From NCBI GenBank assembly GCA_002398565.1, contig DGZP01000062.1, forward strand, positions 49,501 through 64,351: a DNA stretch of 14,851 nt. The letters run 5' to 3'. Shown piece after piece: positions 7,950-14,851 of this stretch. The stretch is from Proteiniphilum sp. UBA4977 (GTDB lineage Bacteria; Bacteroidota; Bacteroidia; Bacteroidales; Dysgonomonadaceae). Below the pieces are notes generated by a model. It ran no database searches, was not told the origin of the DNA, and was given only the letters and a program-made list of their open reading frames with translations. The position numbers and the translations under genes were made by a program. The stretch's first letter is position 1. The number at the start of each line of letters is the position of its first letter.

Positions 7950-7986
7950 CCTCATTAACCTCCTTTTGTACGGGAGGTTAATGAGG
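7950..7986 (+). terminator. Intrinsic terminator after susD
   Basis: CCTCATTAACCTCC at 7950-7963 pairs perfectly over 14 bases with GGAGGTTAATGAGG at 7973-7986, with a nine-base loop, and is followed by TTTGGTTCTT. It lies 15 bases after the susD stop codon and separates the susCD transcript from the regulator gene. The U-tract is interrupted, but the stem is long enough for efficient termination. Confidence 0.85.
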
Positions 7987-8062
7987 TTTGGTTCTTCACA
8001 TATCAGAGCAAAAAAAATCTATTTCACGATCATTATTACCCGTAAATTAAATATATTGTCAC

Positions 8063-11000
8063 GTGAAAAATATTCTGGCTATATCCCTCCTGTTTTTATC
8101 TTTCGTTCAAATATTTGCGAGCGAAGACCGTTTTTTTTTCGAAAATATAGGATTAGATGAAGGGTTATCAAATAGCACCGTTATTTCAATTGTTCAGGAC
8201 AAAGACGGGTTAATCTGGTTTGCAACTTTTGACGGATTGAATAAGTTTGACGGGTATTCAATTAAAGTATATCGTCACAGTGAAGGGAACGAGAACTCTC
8301 TGCTTAGTAACTCCACCAGACAACTGTATGTTGATGAGGAAAATATCCTTTGGATAGGCACCAACGACGGATTGTCCAAGTATGTTTGCGAAAAGGATAT
8401 TTTCGAAAACTACTCCAACGATATTGATCGGGATAAATTGAAAATCAACACAATGATTGATTTCAAAAAAAACACCCTCCTTTTGGGGACCGATAATGGT
8501 TTATACACCTTTGATAAAATCAGAAAGACATTTGAAAGATTTCCAGGAACAAATGATCCGGAAATGCAGGTATTATCGCTCATAAACACAAGCGGTAATA
8601 TATTTATGGGAACCAGCAAAGGGTTGTATAAATTCCATGATGACACAAACAGTTTCTCTCTTTTCACCGACACCCTGAAAAATCACAAAATACAAACAAT
8701 GCTTCCCAAAAAGAATAATGAAATATGGGTTGGAACGGAAGGTTCCGGACTTTTTCTAATCGATATTCAAACTGGAAACATCCTGAGAAATTATTTGAAT
8801 AATCCTTCCGACAAAGAATCTATTTGTTCAAATTTTGTACGCACCTTGCTTACGGATACGGAAAGCAGGTTATGGATAGGAACATTTCACGGGCTGAGTC
8901 TTTTAAATGAGGATACGGAAAAATTCTACAATTACTACGGCGATCCGTTTGATGAAACATCAATCTCACAAAACTCAATTCGATCAATCATCCAGGATTC
9001 ACAGGGAGGTATCTGGCTGGGAACATACTATGGAGGCGTGAACTATTATCATCCGCTAAGGAATCAGTTCTTTCACATAAAACAGAGTCCAATAACCAAC
9101 TCCCTAAACGACAGGATTATAAGTGGAATCATGGAAGAAGGTAATGGCAGGATATGGATAGGGACAAACGACAATGGCATCAATGTGTACGACCCAAACC
9201 ACAATGTATTTACGCATATCACAAAAGAAAATAACAAAGGTATTCTGTCCAATAATATCAAATCATTTCTCCGGTCACACAACAACGATGAACACATTTA
9301 TATCGGATCACATGGCGGTGGTCTGATAAAAATTGACAAGAACACCTTTAGAACTGTCGATTTAAAATTACCGGACAAAGATGTATATTCCCTGGCTTAT
9401 GATTTGAACAACGACATATGGATAGGAACATTAAACGGACTCTATAAGCTAAATGAGAAAGAGGGGATTGTGACCGAAGCGGACATCCGCAAACTATCTT
9501 CCCTGCAAATACTCTACCTGACAGTAGACAGGAACAACAGACTCTGGATAGGAGGAGACAAGTCACTTGCCTGTTTATCGATCGAAGAGAATCGCCTTAT
9601 CGAATTTAATGAAACCTTCCAACAGATTAAAATCAATTGTATAACAGAAGATTCAAAAGGAAACATCTGGATAGGCACCAATAACGGGATATATAAATAT
9701 AAGGGGGATAAAAAATTCATCCGGTATGCAGAGAAGGACGGCCTCTCCAACAATATGGTATGCGGTATCGTGGAAGATTCGTTCGGCTTCCTATGGATAA
9801 GCACCTACTATGGAATCAGCAGGTTTGATCCGGATCATTCCACATTTCGCACATATCTGCAGACCGATGGTCTCCAGTTTCAACAATTTAACAATTATTC
9901 TTTTTGCAAAACCCAAACAGGCAGATTGTATTTTGGTGGGATCGATGGAATTATCACCTTTGTTCCCGAACGATTAAAAAACAACCCTTTTTCTCCTCAA
10001 CCCATTATCACAGAGCTGAATGTACAGAATAAAATCATATCCCCCTCTGACAATGGCGTATTGGAAAAGAACATCATCAATGCCGACAAAATCGTTCTGA
10101 GATCGGACAGGGCAACATTTTCGTTGCGTTTTGCCGTTCCAAATTATCTTTCCGGCAAACACAACACCTTCAAATATAAATTGGAAGGATACGATAAAGA
10201 CTGGATAATCACTTCGGAAAATCGTTTTGCATCCTACTCCAACCTACCCCACGGTAACTACACATTTAAATTACTTTCAGCCAATAACGAAGGAAAATGG
10301 AGCGATAAAATGACAGAGTTATCGGTCATTGTCACCCCTCTGTGGTTTCAAACACTGTGGTTCAGGCTATTGATAGCCACTGTCATCCTAATTATCATCT
10401 ATACCATTTGGCAATTCTTCAATCAGAAGCAAAAGATCAAAAAGCAACTGATAGAAGAGCGATTCGACAAAGAAAAAAACGACGAGATCAACCGGGCCAA
10501 AATGAACTTCTTTGTGAATATATCCCACGAATTCAGAACACCTTTAACGCTGATCATTTCGCCTTTACAGGAACTGATTGAAAAAGTGTCCGGCTCGTGG
10601 GAAAAAGAGCAGTTAACTGTCATTAAAAACAATGCAGACAAGCTGCTACACCTGACCAACCAGCTGATCGATTACAGAAGAGCTGAACTGGGGGTTTTTG
10701 AATTAAACATCAAAAGTACCGACCCCAAGGAGACAATCGTGAAAGCGATGGCGCTGTTCAACAAATTGGCAAAACGGATGAATATTGCGTATTCATTCGA
10801 AGATTATACCACCGATGATAAGTACGTCATAGACGAAAATTATCTCGACATGATATTGAGTAACCTTTTGTCAAACTCCTTCAAGTTCACTCCGCCAGGC
10901 GGAAAGATCACCGTCAGCCTGATAGAAGACCTGGAATATTTAATTCTTGAGGTGGAAGATACAGGATGCGGTATTCCCGAGCATGAACAGGGACTGATTT

Positions 11001-12034
11001 TCAACAGATTCCACAAAGTAAACAGTAAAAAAAACGATATCGGCATGGGCATAGGTTTGTCGATCACACAGCGCCTCGTTGAGTTGCATCATGGCAAAAT
11101 CGAATTAAAAAGCAAAGCAGGCCAAGGCACTACTTTCTCAATCTATTTCCCGCAAAGTGAGAATCTCTACAACGAGAAAGAGTTGAATAACGTTAACCTG
11201 CTGCCAGTCAATGACTCTATCGAAGAACAAACCGGAATAGGCGATGTAGCGCATCAAAATACCACACAACCTCTTGTTTTGATAGTAGAAGACGACGAGG
11301 ATCTGCTGAGTTATCTTTCCAACAACTTATCCGGATCGTATAATATTGTGACGGCTTCAAACGGTAGGGATGCACTCAATCAGATCGGTCAAAACAAGGT
11401 AGACATTGTCCTTACCGACGTCATGATGGACATCATGGATGGGATAGACTTGTGCAGGACATTGAAAGAGGACATCAAAACCTGTCATATTCCCATCATC
11501 ATGCTCTCAGCCAAATCGACGGTGGAAGACCAGCTTTCAGGACTGGAGGTCGGTGCCGACGATTATGTTACCAAACCCTTTACAACAAGTATCCTGAAAG
11601 CCAAAATCAACAATATGATGGCATCAAAAGAGAGAATCTTACACTACTATTCCGATTCAACCGAGATAGAGCCGGAGAAGATAGCGACAAACCACATAGA
11701 CAACGAATTGTTGACAAAAGCAAAAGAGATTGTATTGAAAAACTTGGACAATATCTCTTTCACGACAGAAATGTTTTGTGAGGAGATGGGAATGAGCAGA
11801 ACCAACCTTCATTTGAAAATGAAAGCATTAACAGGGGGATCTACCATCGATTTTATTCGTAAAATCCGATTTAGTGAAGCCATCAAATTATTATCCAGTG
11901 GAAAATACAATATCTCAGAAGTAAGTTACATGGTGGGATTCAATTCTCTCTCTTACTTTTCCACCAGTTTTAAAAAATACTTTGGTTATCTGCCCTCCGA
12001 CTACATGAAAAAGATCCAGAATAAACAAATATGA
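8063..12034 (+). CDS. Hybrid two-component system sensor kinase/response regulator (HTCS) of the PUL
   Basis: This 1323-residue inner-membrane protein senses a glycan breakdown product in the periplasm and activates PUL transcription. The start is GTG, chosen because it opens a clean signal peptide (MKNILAISLLFLSFVQIFAS). The periplasmic part has about 14 Reg_prop repeats (WIGT-like motifs from 51 to about 632, enough for two seven-bladed propellers), then a Y_Y_Y domain (about 680-758). A transmembrane helix spans about 766-786. The cytoplasmic part has a HisKA domain with phospho-acceptor H822 in SHEFRTPL, an HATPase with N934/N938, DTGCG (966-970) and GMGIGLS (994-1000), a receiver domain with E1076-D1077-D1078, D1119 and K1171, and a C-terminal AraC-type helix-turn-helix (about 1215-1318). 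All key residues are present. A terminator precedes it, so it is probably transcribed separately from susCD. The ligand is inferred to be a heparan sulfate oligosaccharide by gene context. Confidence 0.96.
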   Translation: MKNILAISLLFLSFVQIFASEDRFFFENIGLDEGLSNSTVISIVQDKDGLIWFATFDGLNKFDGYSIKVYRHSEGNENSLLSNSTRQLYVDEENILWIGTNDGLSKYVCEKDIFENYSNDIDRDKLKINTMIDFKKNTLLLGTDNGLYTFDKIRKTFERFPGTNDPEMQVLSLINTSGNIFMGTSKGLYKFHDDTNSFSLFTDTLKNHKIQTMLPKKNNEIWVGTEGSGLFLIDIQTGNILRNYLNNPSDKESICSNFVRTLLTDTESRLWIGTFHGLSLLNEDTEKFYNYYGDPFDETSISQNSIRSIIQDSQGGIWLGTYYGGVNYYHPLRNQFFHIKQSPITNSLNDRIISGIMEEGNGRIWIGTNDNGINVYDPNHNVFTHITKENNKGILSNNIKSFLRSHNNDEHIYIGSHGGGLIKIDKNTFRTVDLKLPDKDVYSLAYDLNNDIWIGTLNGLYKLNEKEGIVTEADIRKLSSLQILYLTVDRNNRLWIGGDKSLACLSIEENRLIEFNETFQQIKINCITEDSKGNIWIGTNNGIYKYKGDKKFIRYAEKDGLSNNMVCGIVEDSFGFLWISTYYGISRFDPDHSTFRTYLQTDGLQFQQFNNYSFCKTQTGRLYFGGIDGIITFVPERLKNNPFSPQPIITELNVQNKIISPSDNGVLEKNIINADKIVLRSDRATFSLRFAVPNYLSGKHNTFKYKLEGYDKDWIITSENRFASYSNLPHGNYTFKLLSANNEGKWSDKMTELSVIVTPLWFQTLWFRLLIATVILIIIYTIWQFFNQKQKIKKQLIEERFDKEKNDEINRAKMNFFVNISHEFRTPLTLIISPLQELIEKVSGSWEKEQLTVIKNNADKLLHLTNQLIDYRRAELGVFELNIKSTDPKETIVKAMALFNKLAKRMNIAYSFEDYTTDDKYVIDENYLDMILSNLLSNSFKFTPPGGKITVSLIEDLEYLILEVEDTGCGIPEHEQGLIFNRFHKVNSKKNDIGMGIGLSITQRLVELHHGKIELKSKAGQGTTFSIYFPQSENLYNEKELNNVNLLPVNDSIEEQTGIGDVAHQNTTQPLVLIVEDDEDLLSYLSNNLSGSYNIVTASNGRDALNQIGQNKVDIVLTDVMMDIMDGIDLCRTLKEDIKTCHIPIIMLSAKSTVEDQLSGLEVGADDYVTKPFTTSILKAKINNMMASKERILHYYSDSTEIEPEKIATNHIDNELLTKAKEIVLKNLDNISFTTEMFCEEMGMSRTNLHLKMKALTGGSTIDFIRKIRFSEAIKLLSSGKYNISEVSYMVGFNSLSYFSTSFKKYFGYLPSDYMKKIQNKQI

Positions 12035-12135
12035 AACTATTTTGAACAGAACTTAAGCCGTGAAGAAATATTTAGATTTTTATTTGTAACGGGAATTATA
12101 ATATTAAACCATACACACAACAAATTATTTCAAAA

Positions 12136-13311
12136 ATGAAAAAAAACATTTACTCAATTCTTTTTATCTTAAGTTTATTTCTTTTATCCTCCTGTGTCTC
12201 TGCGAATAAAGAACCTTGGTTCCAAAATGCAGTGGAGACCGCTTCAGCCCAGCTGACCCAGCAAGTGGAAGAAATGGGTGACAAGGTCGGATTTCCGCGT
12301 TCCATAAGGGCAGATACCCTGAGGCTCGATAATATTTATGACTGGACAAGCGGTTTTTTCCCGGGAAGCCTGTGGTATATGTACGAACTGACCGAAAACA
12401 ACTTTTTCAAGGATGAGGCTTCCAAATTTACCGGTTATCTTCACGACATCAGATATTACAAGGGTACGCACGACCTGGGCTTCATGATTTACTGCAGCTA
12501 CGGCAATGAGCTCCGTCTTACCGGCGACACAACCACCGTTCCCGTCATGATTCAAACGGCAGACAACTTAATCTCAAGATTCAACGATGTAACACAAACA
12601 ATCCGCTCCTGGGATTTTGGCGAATGGCAATACCCCGTGATTATTGATAACATGATGAACCTGGAACTGCTTTTCTGGGCCAGCGAATATACAAATGATC
12701 CCAAATACAAGGACATTGCCGTCAGACATGCAAATACAACTTTGGAACATCATTTTAGAGATGATATGTCGTCGTACCACGTCATCAACTACGACACCAT
12801 CACGGGCAATGTGATCTCGAAAGGTACTTTTCAGGGATATTCCGACGAAAGCCATTGGGCCAGAGGCCAGGCCTGGGGGCTGTACGGCTACACGGTGTGC
12901 TACCGGTATACCAAAGACGAAAAATATCTGAAAGCCGCAGAGGAAATTGCCCGGTTTATCATGGATAATGTACAGACAGACGACCTCATCCCCTACTGGG
13001 ATTACATGGCTCCCGATATCCCCGATGCTCCCAGAGATGCTTCTGCGGCCGCTATTACCTGCTCAGCCCTGCTCGAGTTAAGCAAATACACTGCGCAACA
13101 TGGAACAGCGTATTACAATTATGCGGAAACCATTTTAAAGAACCTGTCGGGCGAAAAATATTTAGCGAAGACAGGAGACAATTTTGGATTTGTCCTGATG
13201 CATTCGGTCGGACACCTGCCGGCAAACTCTGAAATAGATACGCCGATCAATTACACCGACTATTACTATCTTGAATCACTCAAGCGATACAAAGCTTACC
13301 ATACAAACTGA
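12136..13311 (+). CDS. GH88 unsaturated glucuronyl hydrolase
   Basis: The product (391 residues) removes the unsaturated uronic acid that lyases leave at the non-reducing end of oligosaccharides, by the vinyl-ether hydration mechanism of GH88. The signal peptide MKKNIYSILFILSLFLLSSC has a good lipobox with C20 lipidated; the following VSANKEP lacks an acidic surface-export signal, so a periplasm-facing lipoprotein is likely. Family motifs are YDWTSGFFPGSLW (68-80), THDLGF with D113, IIDNMMNLELLFWAS with D171, and HWARGQAWGLYGY; D113 and D171 correspond to the two catalytic-site aspartates of known GH88 enzymes. The length is usual for the family. It lies 101 bases after the regulator gene and is followed, without a visible terminator, by two repeat copies and the PL12 gene, so the two enzymes are probably co-transcribed. 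The 101-base gap upstream is AT-rich and shows no perfect promoter box. Confidence 0.94.
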   Translation: MKKNIYSILFILSLFLLSSCVSANKEPWFQNAVETASAQLTQQVEEMGDKVGFPRSIRADTLRLDNIYDWTSGFFPGSLWYMYELTENNFFKDEASKFTGYLHDIRYYKGTHDLGFMIYCSYGNELRLTGDTTTVPVMIQTADNLISRFNDVTQTIRSWDFGEWQYPVIIDNMMNLELLFWASEYTNDPKYKDIAVRHANTTLEHHFRDDMSSYHVINYDTITGNVISKGTFQGYSDESHWARGQAWGLYGYTVCYRYTKDEKYLKAAEEIARFIMDNVQTDDLIPYWDYMAPDIPDAPRDASAAAITCSALLELSKYTAQHGTAYYNYAETILKNLSGEKYLAKTGDNFGFVLMHSVGHLPANSEIDTPINYTDYYYLESLKRYKAYHTN

Positions 13312-13339
13312 TTATATTACGAAACATAAAAACACCAAA

Positions 13340-13423
13340 ATGGAACTAGCAGGAAGATGATTTCACCAGAGAACATGACGATTACGGATTCCATATACCA
13401 ACAAGAAAAAAATAAAATATCAT
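13340..13423 (+). repeat. Start-codon-proximal repeat, copy D (most diverged)
   Basis: This copy starts 28 bases after the GH88 stop codon with ATGGAACTAGCA, two differences from ATGAAACGAGCA in the other copies, followed by a six-base in-frame insertion and TGA. It keeps GAACATGAC and GATTCCATATACC (compare GAGTTCCATATGACACC in A) and ends in AATATCAT just before ATGAAA, which is also the first six bases of copy C. Its tiny first ORF is MELAGR, and its stop again overlaps an ATG (13357) that opens a 44-codon frame running through into copy C to 13491. It is preceded by an ordinary-looking start context (TAAAAACACCAAA then ATG). Confidence 0.7.
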
Positions 13424-13535
13424 ATGAAACGAGCATGAATTGCTTTGCAATCGACATAGTCAAAATTAATTATACCCAAGGTGATGATTAAAAGCGAGTT
13501 CCATACACCATATTGTAAAAAAATATTTTAATCGT
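13424..13535 (+). repeat. Start-codon-proximal repeat, copy C (in tandem with copy D)
   Basis: This 112-base copy begins with ATGAAACGAGCATGAATT, identical to copy A over 18 bases, and ends in ATTTTAATCGT directly before the start codon of the PL12 gene. It keeps the small hairpin (13439-13443 with 13447-13451, and 13453-13455 with 13459-13461) with altered loops, and the block GCGAGTTCCATA (compare copy A). It lacks the 79-base segment of copy A. Tiny ORFs are MKRA (13424-13438) and an overlapping 18-codon frame beginning at 13435. Confidence 0.8.
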
Positions 13536-14851
13536 ATGAATATAAGAACAATTGCATATCTTTTATTTTTCTGCGCCACATTCTCACTAAATGCCCGGGA
13601 TAACAACCTGAAGACGGCCGAATCCCATCAATTGGCTCAAGGAAAAAAACAATTGAATACACCCGGGATTCAACCGGAGGTTTTTGAGATGCTTGATCTG
13701 AGCAGAAAGGGATTGGAAAAAGTGAAAAGCTCTTACGAAGAAGGCAACTTCAACGCAGCAGCAGAAGCGCTTCTGGAATATTACAAGAACCGGACCTTTA
13801 TCAAACATCCCGATGTAGAGTTGCAGAGTATAAAAATCTCGGAAGAAGAACAAAAATGGGCGGACGATGCCATGAGCCACCATTTCTTTGCACACAAAGG
13901 ATATCAGCCTTCATTCTTTTATGGTCAGGACATCGACTGGGAGTACTGGCCAGTAAAGGATAACGAGTTAAGGTGGCAGCTGCACCGCCATAAATGGTGG
14001 TCACCAATGGGCAAGGCTTATCGCGTGTCGGGAGATGAAAAATATGCCCGGGAATGGGTTTTCCAATATCTGGACTGGATTAAAAAGAACCCCCTCATGG
14101 CTACAAACGATAAAGACATGGGGAACATATCCGAAAAAGAAGCACGGGAAGTGGAAAACATGAAGTTTGCGTGGCGACCACTTGAGGTAAGTCACCGCCT
14201 GCAGGACCAAACGGGACAGTTTATCTACTTCCTGTCCAGCCCACATTTCACACCCGAATTTCTCACAGTCTTCCTGACCAATTACCACAAACATGCAGAA
14301 CGCATACTGGATAATTACTCGGAAAGAGGCAATCACTTGCTTTTTGAAGCACAACGGGTTATCTATGCAGGGGCTTTCTTCCCGGAATTTAAAAATGCCC
14401 CAAAATGGCGTGAGAGCGGCATCAATGTGTTGAATAACGAAATAAAAGTGCAGGTGTTTGACGATGGGTTTCAATATGAATTGGATCCTCACTATCACCT
14501 TGCCTCGATCAATATTTTTATCAGGGCACTGCAAATGGCCGATGCAAACGGATTCAGAAATGAATTCCCGAAAAGCTATACCGATACGCTGGAAAAAATG
14601 ATGATGGCCGTGATCGACGTTTCGTTTCCCGACTACACGATGCCCTGCTTCAGCGATGCCAAAGCTGTCACGAAAAGACTAATGATCGATAACTTCAAAG
14701 ATTGGAGAGTTCTTTTCCCCGACAATACCTCTATCCGGTATATGGCTTCGGAAGGGAAGGAAGGCAAACAACCCGCTCATCTTTCAAAGCGTTACGAAAA
14801 TGCCGGTTTTCATATTTTCAGAAACGGGTGGAAAGAAGATGCCACGGTGAT
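13536..14851 (+). CDS. Heparinase III-like lyase, PL12 family (3' end beyond the window)
   Basis: The gene runs off the window end, so 438 complete codons are visible out of the roughly 650-700 usual for the family. The start ATG at 13536 opens a signal peptide (MNIRTIAYLLFFCATFSLNA) without a clear lipobox, so the enzyme is probably periplasmic. The rest is the (alpha/alpha) toroid of heparinase III-type enzymes, including WEYWPVKDNELRWQLHRHKW, WRPLEVSHRLQ, SERGNHLLFEAQR with N266-H267, and QYELDPHYHLAS with Y314; this Asn and Tyr correspond to the catalytic pair of PL12 lyases, which cleave low-sulfated heparan sulfate by beta-elimination. The C-terminal beta-sandwich domain, with the remaining catalytic histidine, begins around NAGFHIFRNGW at the edge and is mostly missing. 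It probably shares a transcript with the GH88 gene upstream, from which it is separated by repeats D and C. Confidence 0.92.
   Translation, partial: MNIRTIAYLLFFCATFSLNARDNNLKTAESHQLAQGKKQLNTPGIQPEVFEMLDLSRKGLEKVKSSYEEGNFNAAAEALLEYYKNRTFIKHPDVELQSIKISEEEQKWADDAMSHHFFAHKGYQPSFFYGQDIDWEYWPVKDNELRWQLHRHKWWSPMGKAYRVSGDEKYAREWVFQYLDWIKKNPLMATNDKDMGNISEKEAREVENMKFAWRPLEVSHRLQDQTGQFIYFLSSPHFTPEFLTVFLTNYHKHAERILDNYSERGNHLLFEAQRVIYAGAFFPEFKNAPKWRESGINVLNNEIKVQVFDDGFQYELDPHYHLASINIFIRALQMADANGFRNEFPKSYTDTLEKMMMAVIDVSFPDYTMPCFSDAKAVTKRLMIDNFKDWRVLFPDNTSIRYMASEGKEGKQPAHLSKRYENAGFHIFRNGWKEDATV

Noticed and set aside
7966..8160. 64-codon frame between susD and the regulator
   Set aside because: It begins inside the terminator hairpin and overlaps the signal-peptide region of the regulator in another frame, so it is not a plausible gene.
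12035..12135. Promoter for the GH88 gene
   Set aside because: Sequences such as TTTATTTG at 12079-12086 approach the -7 consensus but have a mismatch and no suitably spaced -33 box in an AT-rich gap, so no promoter is called.
13357..13491. 44-codon ORF running through copies D and C
   Set aside because: It is composed wholly of two repeat copies read through their junction, and its product shares no residues with proteins I recognise; it is treated as part of the repeats.
14001..14534. 177-codon open frame on the minus strand
   Set aside because: It lies entirely antisense to the PL12 gene, whose catalytic motifs and signal peptide are clear, and its product shows no recognisable domain.

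Overview
The window looks like chromosomal DNA from a member of the Bacteroidota, probably order Bacteroidales. The evidence is an adjacent SusC/SusD pair, a one-polypeptide hybrid two-component regulator with a Y_Y_Y domain, a TAnnTTTG-type promoter box, AT-rich translation starts without Shine-Dalgarno sequences, and Bacteroidota-type lipoprotein signals. Genus cannot be fixed from the sequence.

All genes lie on the + strand and form most of a polysaccharide utilization locus (PUL) whose enzymes point to heparin/heparan sulfate. In order: an 861-residue DUF4962 plus heparinase II/III-fold lyase resembling PL15 (193-2778); an intergenic promoter region; SusC (2973-6149) and SusD (6252-7934); a strong intrinsic terminator (7950-7986); a hybrid two-component system sensor/regulator (HTCS, 8063-12034, GTG start); a GH88 unsaturated glucuronyl hydrolase (12136-13311); and a PL12-like heparinase III (13536 to the window end, truncated by the boundary). 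By family knowledge, lyases cut the chain to give unsaturated uronic acid ends, SusCD takes oligosaccharides across the outer membrane, the periplasmic lyases and GH88 reduce them to monosaccharides, and the HTCS senses a breakdown product and activates the locus. No sulfatase and no separate surface glycan-binding lipoprotein gene is present between the ends shown.

The unexpected feature is a family of short related repeats placed directly against start codons: copy A (1-192, before the PL15-like gene), copy B (6163-6251, before susD), and copies D and C in tandem (13340-13423 and 13424-13535, before the PL12 gene). A, B and C begin with the identical 15-mer ATGAAACGAGCATGA and A and B end in ATGAAA at the real start codon. 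The 5' end encodes a tiny ORF (MKRA, stop) whose stop overlaps another ATG; all four copies keep this arrangement. Copies A and C carry a small hairpin with a compensatory base-pair change, which copy B lacks. The tandem D-C arrangement suggests repeated insertion at start codons. SusC, HTCS and GH88 lack the element. I do not recognise it as a described element.

There is no stretch over 300 bases without a gene or a repeat. No tRNA, rRNA, CRISPR array or insertion-sequence transposase is visible.
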